Positions 48,801 to 60,800 of a DNA stretch of 64,000 nt are shown here, piece after piece; positions within the stretch are counted from its first letter, which is position 1; the number at the start of each line of letters is the position of its first letter. Made by a program: the position numbers and the translations under genes. The notes below the pieces were generated by a model. It was given only the letters and a program-made list of their open reading frames with translations. It ran no database searches and was not told the DNA's origin. Source of the stretch: Atrichornis clamosus (Eukaryota > Chordata > Aves > Passeriformes > Menuridae); NCBI GenBank assembly GCA_013400975.1, contig WBMZ01000197.1, positions 62,001-126,000 on the forward strand. The letters are read 5' to 3'.

Positions 48801-51800
48801 TCCCAGATTTGCTGCCCAAGTTGTCTAATAGCAACTGAGTGTTAATTTTTCCAAGCTGCTTCCTTCAGAGATCTGCACTCAAGTGTCAAGTCCAATTCTG
48901 TCCAGTATAACTTTGTTCCTACCTGCTCATGAGCAAACACAGAAATGAGAAGAGGAAAGAGGCATAAACAGGCATCTGAGGACAGATAAGGGGAAATCAA
49001 AAGAAAACTTCTTTTCAGAAGCAGCATGAACACACATATAGGGTAATACAAGTTGTGTGAAAAAGCTAGAAGATAGAAAAGAGATAGTGAAAGGAAAGTA
49101 GAAAGAAAAGTATGAGAAGGCTGTAGAAAACAACATGAAAAGACTACAGTGCAAACACAGGGACAGGCCATTACAGGAAAGGCAACAAAAACAGAGCAGA
49201 AAACATAAAGAGAAGGTAATAGAAAAGATAAGGTCAGCACATTTCACTTAAACCTGTCTCAATCGGGGACATTAAATCTTGGGACCTGAAGTTGCTACAG
49301 GCCACAATTTCATATTAAACTCCATGTTGTTCAATACAGGAGCTGAATTTAAAATGATACTTCACTTTTACTGCAGCCAGTCTTCCCACTGGAGTTACTT
49401 ACTCTTGTTAAGTCCATGCCAAGTTTCAGCTGAGACAAAAGATGCAAGATAACACTGCGCTGCTCTTCCACCGCTCCTAGATCATCTTCTTTATCATCAC
49501 AGATATCCTCCACCTCCTCATCTGGATTTATTTCTTCAGGTTCCTGGAATAAGAGCCATAAACTCAGCTCAAAGATGTAACTGGCCAGACAGTATTCAAA
49601 AAGGACTTCATATTGTATTTAACTGTCCATGTAAAAAAGGCTAAATAAACCCCTGCAGAGAGCTACACAATGGAATCTACTCCCAAGATAAACAACAGCT
49701 GAAGAATCTGAATGGATATGAGGATAACTCAGTGCAGATTCCATCTAGAGGATTCAGGCTCAGACTTCTCACCCTCTCTCATGTGAGTCATGGAAAAAAA
49801 GAAAAAAAACTTAAAAGAAAATATAGCCTGTTTTCCTGTAAGTTCTGTGAACTCACAGAATGCCAAGCATCTAACACAAAAACAGCAACGCAAAACTTAG
49901 CAGAAATTCCAACCACCTCAATAAACCCCTCCACTTCCACACCACTTCAGCACTGTTTTAACAACCATCACACCTCAAGCAGAAAGTCAAACACTTCAGG
50001 TGGAAGGGATGGTGGCATTCCTAGGGTTCTGAGCTGCATCCTCCTGGAGCAAACAGCTGGAGGGAGGCAGATGCAGAAGCTAGAGGCACTGAATGCCACG
50101 GGAAGGCAGCAATGTGCCTCTGCCTAAGCAAAGTCCTTTGTCCTGGAGCAGCTGCCCTGGCTCAAGGCAGATTTATGAACACTCAGCCACCACAAACACG
50201 GGGCCAAGCCCTCACACAGAGCTCAAATCCTGATGACAAGTGCAGTATCACAGAGGAGACTCCTTTCCAAGGATGCTATGCTGTTCTGCTACCAGAAATA
50301 AGGGAGTTGAAAATACCTACAGGAAGTGATAACACCAGTCATATCCCAAATACATTAAGTAGTCAAACTCTGACTTGCTTAATTATTGACAGGAAGGAAT
50401 TAAGTGATTTAGTTGAAAGCTTCTGGTTTTGTTTCATCTTTTCATTTTTTAACTTAATACTAACTGCTCTGACCCATTTAAAAATCTATAAACTATAGCA
50501 ACTGAAAAAAAATCTTTCACGATTCAATTTTGCTCTAAGACAGCCCAGTGCTATTGCAGAGACAGAAAACAGCACATTATCTTTCCACAATGACACAGTC
50601 TCAGCCAAACAACTGTGTGAAACCAACTAGCATAAAGAGAATGTAATTATGATTTTCTAGCTTAGTTAGGAAAACATGTTCTTCAGCATAATCCCTGCTG
50701 GTTTTTTACTTCAGTGTTTTGCAATTCAAATCCATTTTGTCAGTTATAATGATACAGACTGTAGCTGATAATGATACAGACTGTAACTGTATTTCAAATA
50801 CATTAAGCCATCCTGCAGTCAAATGATGAGAGTTGCTCAGAATAAGAAAAACAGATGCAACAAGACCTAGAAAAGAAAGACAGGGAGATGTAATAGCTGA
50901 AGACCAGCAATTTTGGCTTTTGTCTGCTTAGGCAGTTCTTCTTGGGCCTATTTTGAGAGTGTCACGAATTTCAGTTAGGTTTTTAGCACTTCATTATTTA
51001 CTGATTTAGATAAAAATGCAAGGGAATACTGCCTATTTCAATGCCTTGCATTACCACCCCTTCACTTGACAGCTAGTTACATAAAGCAGCAAAAATTTGT
51101 TGAATAAACAAGGTAGAGTTTCATTTACTGCAACTGTACTCACTTCTCCTCCAACACAGCTAATCAAAAGTATGAGAACAACTGTCATTAAATCATTTTC
51201 ACATAATAAGATTGAAACATTTACAGACATTCCTCCAAATAATTCCCCACAGAAATGGGATGTTCACATTACCTTACCCTTGTTAGCTGGCAGGGCTCTG
51301 CAATGGACTGCTCTTCTCTGACAGATGCTGGCTTGTTTATCTCTGCTGGGAAATTCTGAGCTGCTCCATTTTTGAAGTGGTTTGCCAGAGAGATCTTCGG
51401 TTCCAACCAACTGATTGTCGTTCCTGAAGCAAAGGAAAGTTTGCGCTGAAACTTGCTCATCCTCTGCAAGGTCAGTAAACAGCAGTTTTCAACAAAAGAG
51501 CTATTTTTTACGGAATAAGCCGAAAGCAGCCAATTCCTCCTGCAGCCACTAAACAAAGGTGGTGCAATGAGACACCACCTTCAGTGATCATTAGCACAAA
51601 CACTGGGATTGGCGAGCTGTAATACATGCAACTTGGACTGGAGAAACTAGTTGGTGTCATGAAAGGTGTAATCAGACACTCCAGGAGGAACCCAGTATCA
51701 CGGGAATGTTAAGCAACCCTTACAGTTCTGTTTAACTGGTACCAAAAATACCAGCAGCTTTCCACTCATCAGCTTCCAAAACACAGCTTGGTTCTAGACT

Positions 51801-54800
51801 AAAAAAACCTAAACCAGAAGTTTTGTTGCCAGTGTTTTATCTGGAGAGGGTGCTTCTCTTTTCTCAGCTGCAGAGCAGGCAGGCACACGCTGTTGAATAA
51901 ATAATAGCTGTCAAAAAAAAAAAAAAAAAAAGCTGCAGGGTTTGGAAAGCTATTACCCACCTGATGAATCCAGCATCTCCAGTTACTCCCAGTTAATTTA
52001 TCAGAACAGGTCAGGTTCCTCATTAATAATACAAATGTTCCATTCTTTTTCAAAGGGTAATAAGTGTACAGGTGATACCAATCAGTTTTTACTGAGGAAT
52101 ACACAAACTAACAAACCATCTTGGCTGGGTTGCAAACACAGAAATTAGTAGGAAACCTGAATTTCTACCACCACATAGCAGTTCCCTATGCTTAGGAACC
52201 TATACTGAAGAGCCTGCTGTCTCTTCCTATATGATACACAATCCTTTATTTCCAGACCCCTGCTACCTCTAACTAGGTCACATCCTCAACCACAACAGGC
52301 AGAATAAACTGAATTCAGATAAACAGCAGCATTTCCACCAGGAAAATACTGGGGCAGGAAAAAAGTCCAGCTTTACTATTGAGACAAGACAACTTTTCCA
52401 CAGCAAGGTAGCTTATTTTCATCATCCATTACTCATTAATCCATTACATAATAAGAAACAAGAGTTCCTGACCAGTTTAAATTTAAGCTATTTAAACAGA
52501 AGCTTCAAAGAAGTAAAAAAATAAGATGCTCAGAATGTCACTGTCACACCTTTTAGACAAGGTTTTACTCATCTTTAAAACCTCTTCATGATACCTACTT
52601 TCCAAGCTGTAACTTTCAACACTAATCTCTAGCTGTATGTTCTAGGCTGCATTTAATCCACACTCACTGCCTCTATATCAGCTTGAATTTAACAGCTAGC
52701 CTCCCTTTTATATTATCTGTCAGCTACATCTAAAATAATCTTATTTATTATGCTCTGATTCATTTTTGCTGTTAGGAGGGTATTTTTGAAAGATCTGAGC
52801 TACCAGCTGTGTTTTAATCTTTGTGAATGGACAAGATACTACCTTAATACTTCTCTTCCACTGGAAAAAGCACGTTCAAATCTGCTCTCAACTATTTTGC
52901 ATAGGCACAAGCTATTCTCCTTCCTTGTGACCTCCTCCTCCCCTAAAGTCTTGAACCAATTTCTTTTTAAATAGTTGTCAGCACTTCCCCTCTGCTACAG
53001 GACAGATCTCTCAGAGTCTCGAGCTTTCACTTCCTACATTTTTCTTCAAGAGCTGCAAATTCTTGTTGCACGCCACTTTTGACTTGAATTTAGGAAAAGT
53101 TAATAGGTGGAACTTTCTTGTTCATCTTTAAGTTTGTGATTCATAATACACTTTGATGTGTTGGGGCAGTATTTTCACTCTTCTGCTTGTTGTCTTTTTT
53201 TGTCTGTTTGGGGTGTTTTTTTGGTCATCTAACAATCTATAGCAAACTGGCACTCTTACATGATTTCTAATCCTTGGTTTTTAAGCCTGACAAGCACTTG
53301 TCCAACATATTCTTCACAGTGAAGTACCACTATAACAGACCCAGAAATACTTTTTTCCACTTCATGTTTCAACTGATACTATGTTAGACAAGTCTCCATC
53401 ACTTTCTGGTGCACCTCAATTGTATCTGGGTGAAGCATGACGACCTGCTTTTCTGATCCTAAGATTATATAATGCTTGTATATATTTTATTAGATAGCAC
53501 AGTTTGTAGTCAAAATTTTTCCTACCTCATGTTATGTTTTCCTACACTTAAATATAGAAATATCTTCTGCAGTATTTGAATTAAACCATAATGCTTGAAA
53601 GGCTTAAAATGCTTTAAAATGCCAAAAAGGCTCCACCAGTTGAACCACAAGTATCCCTCCTGAGACAAGAGGGGAAATCTAAGCTAAATGGATTTAAAAA
53701 AAAAAAACAATTAAAGAAAAGTTCTTTGTGATCTTTAAAAGAACAAACATAATATGGTGTCTCTGGATAGGCCACAGCAGGCTGCAGAAAGACATATGTA
53801 TTCTTTGAATGGTCTGTTTTTAACTCTGGCCACAGTAACGCATCACCCAATCTGCTGATTCTCCCTTCTCCATCCATCTCCCTAGGATATCACCAGAAAT
53901 CTTCAAGAGTTGGACATCTTCAAGCAATTCTTTTAGATTTGGCCACTAACAAGAAAATACCAACTGAAGAGCAGTCAGTGAATTAAGCTTTTCCCTGCGT
54001 AGTTTAAAAAATTAAAAACCTACAACACTTCTCAAAAAAACCCCCAAACAAAACTATCTTCTTAAGTTATTCGAGTGGTGCTCATTGCACCCTGCTTATG
54101 TCCCCAGATACAAGTCAAAAAGCCATCTTAGTAGTGCACATGTGAAAATGCCAAAACAAAAATACTTCTCATGTGCATCTCCAGCAGTTATGCATCAATA
54201 GCCAAAAAATGCACAAAGAATAGGAAGAGTTCTTTCAGTGTGAGTAACTTCAGAGTTCAGACAAATATTTCAAGAGGTGCCATCCAATTTTTCATTTTTA
54301 AAATGAAATTTTGAACTAAAATACAGCAAAAAAATTAATTCAATCTATTCACATATCTTTTAACGGCTCTGGTGATTTCAGAATCACAAACTTTTTTTGT
54401 ATAGTTTTAATATTTTTATGGACCATATTTTTTTCATCTTGGAAGCTAAACTAATTACAGCTCTGAAATAATATGCCCTGGCAAAGCAGGTACCACAAAT
54501 ACAAGAGGAATATGGGAAAGATAAGGCAAGAGACAACTTATGAGCGTACTTTGTTACATACTTACTACATCTACTGATCTGTTGTGCAAGAGAAGCATTT
54601 GAAAATCCTAAAAAGCTTTTTGCTCGCAAAAAAGCCACAAAGTAAACACCAAAAAAAAGGCACAATAAGATGCAGAAGAATTTACAAACAACCACGAACA
54701 CACTCAGTTTCACACACAGTACATGAATTAGGTAGAACAATTCTGCTAAGCTCCTACTTGCAGAAAAGTATCAATAGTGCAGGCGTGGCAACATACTTGT

Positions 54801-57800
54801 CTGCTGTCAATGAAAGCACATATTCCACATCCATGAGCAGTAGGGTTTGGGGGTTTTGTTTGTTGGGGTAGTCAGTTGTTTACTAATAGAGATTTTCTTT
54901 TATTTCCTCAACCTTTAGCCGATTTGCACTGGCTTACAAGTCGGTTCTGGCCTCAGAATGGAATACAACATTTGTCTTAAGGTCATGGTTTAGACTAGGG
55001 TAATAAAACAAGAATACTGATATTTAAGCAGTATTAATAATAACCTGTGCAAATTTAGAGCTTTGTATTTTAATGCTTAGTTAGAAATAGAAGCTGCACA
55101 TATGTAAATACTTATAATAGGTATCTAGTGTGCAAAAAAAAAGCCAAAAAGGCATGACATTTGACAGAGTTGTAGTGGACACTACATGTTCTAGAATCAG
55201 CAATCCCATAAAGTTCCCCCTCCACTCTTATTGTTCCTGAGTGGCCAGTTACATCCTTCTTGTCAGGGTGCCTTATGTACCTTATGTAGTTTATTCTGTT
55301 GTGAGATGTACAACAATTAGATGTTACACTTATGAGCTGTTTCCACAGACTTCTTGATAGAATAAATGACATAAAAAATATACACAACACACACAGAGTT
55401 CCACCCAACACAAGCAAGTTGGGCTCTGGAAAAACTCACAAGAAACCAGGCAATCAGCAGTTTTCTTTGCCCATGTGAAACTGGATTTAGTGGAATCAAC
55501 ATTTTTGCAAGAAGGAAGGGATTTGTACTTGCTACAGAGTTCTGCTCTCCGTGAGCTCCTATACCCACCTGCTGGTAAGGATCCCTTTTGTTGAGAAGCA
55601 TGTTGTAACTGGAGAATATGGAAACAGTCATTTAAGCAGTTCATGGTTGCCATGGAAGTTGCTTTGAGCATCAATAGGTCTTGATCCAAGGATGTAAGGT
55701 GACCAGACACAGGAAGGCATTCTATGCTCCTGATCAAGTCTCTCTGCTGGCCCTCGGCCTGAGACATCATCTGTCAAACAAAACAGTCACTTATCAGGTG
55801 GTGGAAGTGTTGTGTGATACGTGTTCAGCTGTGCACACAGAGGATCCCAAATGATTTCAGGACAGTAATAAAGCTAAAAGGCAACAGATGTATGTAAAGT
55901 TAACTGTACTTTTTTTCTTGATGCAGCTACTACAGAGTCATTAAATGCATGATGAAATTCCCACAACAATACACAGCACTTTGTTAAAAAGCAAAAGAAT
56001 ATCAAAGTGACTTTAAAAAAAAAGCAAAGAGGAATTTGAACACGATACTTGTTACAGTAACTATCAAACACTTTCATGCCTAGTTGATAGGCATGGGGGT
56101 GGGGAGGAACCCCACATGCACTCTGTGTGACGAGTAATTAAGCTCTGTGCTCTGCACAGCCTGGAATAGGATCTACTATGTGTGGGTATCAAGATCTTTT
56201 CACTCCCTGCAAGCAGAGATGCAGCACTTAAAAAGGAAAAGACCTGTATTCCTCATTTTGGCTCAAACCATACAGGATGTTCATTTATGTCTGCACTGAT
56301 ACCACACTTTTTATCACTATCTCAGCATTTACTTTGCAGTGAGGGAAAAAAAGCCAGTAGGATTTTCACCTTTGTTACATGTTCAAATTGTAGCTGTCCT
56401 GTTCCTGTTGTCATTGCTTCCCTTACTCTCCCCCAAGCTCCCTTCCTCCTTCACAAAGAGCTTCACACCTCTAAATCACAGAATCTGCAACAGCACATCT
56501 GCCCACATGAGTTCAGGGGCAAGGCACACCAGCCATCAAGCAGCACTTTCCTCCTTACACTCACAGAAGCAAAATATTACCTGATTTTGAACCGCAGGGA
56601 TGAAAGCAAACTCCTACACATGCTAGTCCCCTTTCTGGGGGGGAAAAACAGCCAGCATCAATGTAACTGGGCAGCACTACCCTGCAATCATTACGTCTTC
56701 TGGCAGTTAAGCTACATGAGAAGACAGACTGATTTAGCAGAGCTGCAGCAGAATTTCTGTAAAGAATCATGCATTTAACTGCTACGGTACTACGCAGCTT
56801 TTTCATTCCAATTATTTAATTCCCAATCCTAGCAGTATCTTACTGATTTTTTTTTCAGTACTTCTGCCTGCCGTCCCTTCCAGGAACTGTTTTAAGCTTT
56901 TATGCAATACTTAACGAACATGTATTCATGCAAGTTCATAGTACGTGGTATTTGGAACATTTAAGGGCTTGGCTACGCAGCATGCAAAGGTGTGAATTTA
57001 CAGAGCATCGGCTCTTTGGAAGTGGTGTTAAGTGTGCAGAGTCAGCCTTAGCATGTCCCAAGAACAACAGGGCAGAAAGCTACTAAAACACGTAGTTATA
57101 TATAGCCTTGCCTATGCAAACACACCAGCAGCTATCACAACACGTGTCTCATTTTCCTCCAGTCACAAAAGTGATAAAAGTCTTTGTGTGCAGGTTTTTT
57201 CAGCTTTGAAAAAGTGTCTTGAATTTTTTAAAAAAACCACTAAACTCACACAGATAATTCGTTGACAAAACACCAGAAGCCTTCTGGTGACCTTTACTGT
57301 TAGTAATTTACTACGTGGTGTGACCCAAGGACTGCATTCCAGGATCAGGCCAGACAATAGGACAAGCCATGCTATGCTGAGGATTGAAGTTCAAAAGTTC
57401 AAAAGCACATCTTCCCTTTCAAAGAACACACTTTGAACAGTTCTAAGTTTTTTCCTATTTATACACTTAGATTGGGAAAAAAAAAAATCAAAGACTGCCA
57501 GGAGAAGAAAAGCACTGTGCCTAAAAATTCAGAATCTATGAAGAATACACAGGCTATTGTTCTCACTTTGCAAACACACACACCTGCATTTAGTGCAAGT
57601 TAGCATTAAAAAATCTTCTTAAACCTCCTGCTTTGCAAAGTAACCATGTCAGCATGGTATTCAGCATGGTCATGACAGGTATTCAGGCAAGAACAAGGGG
57701 AAGTTGTAAAGGGACTGACAGAAGACACAGCTATAGTGCAATTCATGGGAAAAATCAAAAAAGGCCACGATGTAGCAGATCCTTTGAAAGAGAAGTTGAT

Positions 57801-60800
57801 CTTCCCACAGCTTCTCAAATAGAATATCTAAGTATTTAGGTTCAGGCATTTACCTGCCCTTCAAGTATTTTAACTATATTTAAAAAAAAAAGTAGGCATT
57901 GTATCTAACTAGCATTTTAGCTTAAAAAAGGCAAGGAAATCAACTTTAATAGATTTAATAGTAGAAAAATACTTTAATAGTAGAAAAGCCACTAATACTG
58001 AGACTTCTTTATCTGTACAAGTCAAAAGTTTTTCACTTGATAAATAATCATGCTGCGTCACCAAACTCAGTAATAACTAAAAGAGCATGAATAGCTTCCT
58101 GTGCTCTTTGTAATTCCAAGAGAAGTCATTCCACTTCACCCCAATTAGAGGATGCAAACTACTGCTTCAGTGCTCCAGCTCACACACACACTCCTCTTTC
58201 CTTCCTGAAATTCTGAAAGTTACATTGGTGTTTGAAAATTCAAAGAGTGAAAAAGCCATTTCTGAAACTTTTTTTTTGTCCTGAGTACCTGGCAGGACAT
58301 CACACATCTCTGCATTAGCACTATAGGAGACTTTACTGCTCTAAGAGGATAAAAACAGGATGGCAGCAATTACCCTTTTGCAAGACATCTGCAAGAACAA
58401 TTTGCTGTGGAGAGAGATTCAGAGATTCCAAGGACTAAGGAGGCAGTCACCTTGTGTAAACTACAGAATAATTATACCTAAGTACCTGACGTAAATCAAG
58501 GAACAATTAGAGCATACCACACCAGGGAAAGTATCTGCAACACCCATTTACTGGCAAACTTACCAGAATGCTCAGCCACATATTTGAAGGTTAATGAGGC
58601 TCACAATACAGAGCACTCTTTTATTCCAGTTTGCCTAAATTCAATTTGTAGCTATTCACACTTCCTATATCTTTATTTGCTAAATTTAAAAGCCCTCCAT
58701 TAGAAACTTATTTTTGCCAAGAAACATATCACACTATAGTAATTACACTGTAAACATTAAAATACTTCTTAATATCAATACTACTACTAAGTAATACAGG
58801 TTTGAAATTCAGCAACAAATTTTGCTTTAGTATTATCTTTAGATAGGCAAGATCTGAAAATATTCACATGTTAAATCAACCAGTAGTCAGTCTGTTCTGT
58901 CAGTCAAGATGGAAAGGTAATTATTTCTAGGTTTTTCCCCCAAAACACACCACACCTGAACATGCAGTGAAAAAAAGGCAGGCTTCTGAATTGCTGTCTG
59001 TTCCAACAATTCCTTCCTGAATTGTTGTCTAAACCTAGACAATTTGTCTAAATTAATTAGCAGACCAGAAAGTGGTATTTAGTGTTCTTAAACATCCATC
59101 AGGACCAACTTCTCCTTAGTCATAAAAGATACAAGCACAGCTTAGTTCTTCCATAGGTTGACATGGGAAAAAAGGAGCATAATACCATAGTATATGATGT
59201 TATATGCTTTAAGGATATTCCCTTGCCATCTGCAGTGCTACGACTTGCAAGGACGAGAGCAGAGTTCTACTTTCAACACCAGGATACTGTTCCAGAGTAC
59301 AAAAATCACACAATATACGCCATGTGCTTCTACAATGAGCCAAAGCAAGTTACTTTTCCTCACACAGCTGTGCAATAATAGCTTAGGGCATGCTACTGAC
59401 AATAAATCCAAGTAAGAACAGCAGATTTCTCCACAATCCTACAAGAAACACAACAGCTCTCTCAAAAAATTGTTAAGATCATTTAAAACATACAAACCTC
59501 TCTAACATCTACAAGGTGATCTGGCTGCATAATGGGAACTCTTTTTCCAGTTGGCAATCTGTGATGTCCAACATTGAAGAAGGAAACTGCATTTTGACTG
59601 GGTCTTCTTTGCACACCAGGAGAGTTGGCACTTCCTTGGGATGCAAGAGAGAAGCTGCGAGATTTCAGAGGAGGGTTGTTCTAGTGAATAAATAAGCATA
59701 TTGAGAAACATTTACAATTAATCCTAATAACCAGCAAATGTTCTAATGTGAAAGATACAGCAGAACAGCTTAATTTTTAATTTTTTGTAGAGCAAGGACA
59801 GATGACAAAGCCATAATAGTGTATTAGTAGCAACTGCTAAGTATTTTGCACTGTCTGCTGCTAGTCACCCTGTTTCATAGCCTAATTAAGAACAATCTGA
59901 GAATTTAGATTGATCAATAAGCATGACTTCTCTGACTTGCAGATTAGTTCTTGATCTGCAACAGTACCAGAAATTGACTCCTAACAGACCCTGCAAGGAT
60001 AGAGCTGACATTTGAGAGAATGGAATTTCATTTAGAACTATTAATTGAACTGATCTCTTACAAAGCCAGCTACAAGATGTTGACTGCAACTTAAAAGCAA
60101 GATTTTATTCAAGTATTAGAACAGATGTTGTAGCAATCAGGAGGTTCTATAAAACATACTATATTGATACCCACCACATGGTTAGCAAATGGAAGCAACA
60201 GTACTCAGATACAGTGTTGAGGACTTGCTTCTCAACCATGGGAATTCATCCTCAATTTATCTGTGGGCTGCTGAGTAGTTTTTAGAAGAAAAGTAAAGGT
60301 TAAAAAAAAAAAACTGTAAAGCTCCCAAAATGGAAAGGCTTCTATAACACTGAAGTCCTGTTTCCTCATCCATTAAAAAAATGCAAACCCACTTGAAAAT
60401 ACTGGGCTAATACTCTGATCTTTCATCTCTGCCTCCAGTTCAAACACCAGCTCACCAGCACCTGCTCAGGGAGGACACAGCTCTCCAGAGGCAAACAGAC
60501 TTCATTTTGTTTCACTCCTAAAGTACATTTCTATTACAAGTCAGCTGTTAGTCAGAAAAATGTTCCTTGACATAAAGTTTCAAGCCCAGCCATGTGTGCT
60601 TTTGTAGTGTTTGCCTTAGATGACAGGACAGTTCTATTTGCAACTACTTCTACCACCAGCCTAGATGATTTTTGCCCAGGAAAACGTCAGTCCTACCTTT
60701 CCAATAGCTTCTGTGTGATGCTGTGTGCATATCTGTAGCCTGCTAACCCAGTGCTGCCGTTCTTTAGCATCAGTAGCTAATAAAAGCAGACCAAAAGGAT

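Noticed and set aside
48842..49247. Hydrophobic 132- and 106-codon minus-strand frames resembling a membrane protein
   Set aside because: They lie in the pyrimidine-rich intron tract, where any frame encodes Phe, Leu and Ser; the hydrophobicity is a composition artefact.
56182..56778. A 198-codon plus-strand frame in OSBPL11 intron 5
   Set aside because: No recognisable domain and antisense to a well-supported intron.
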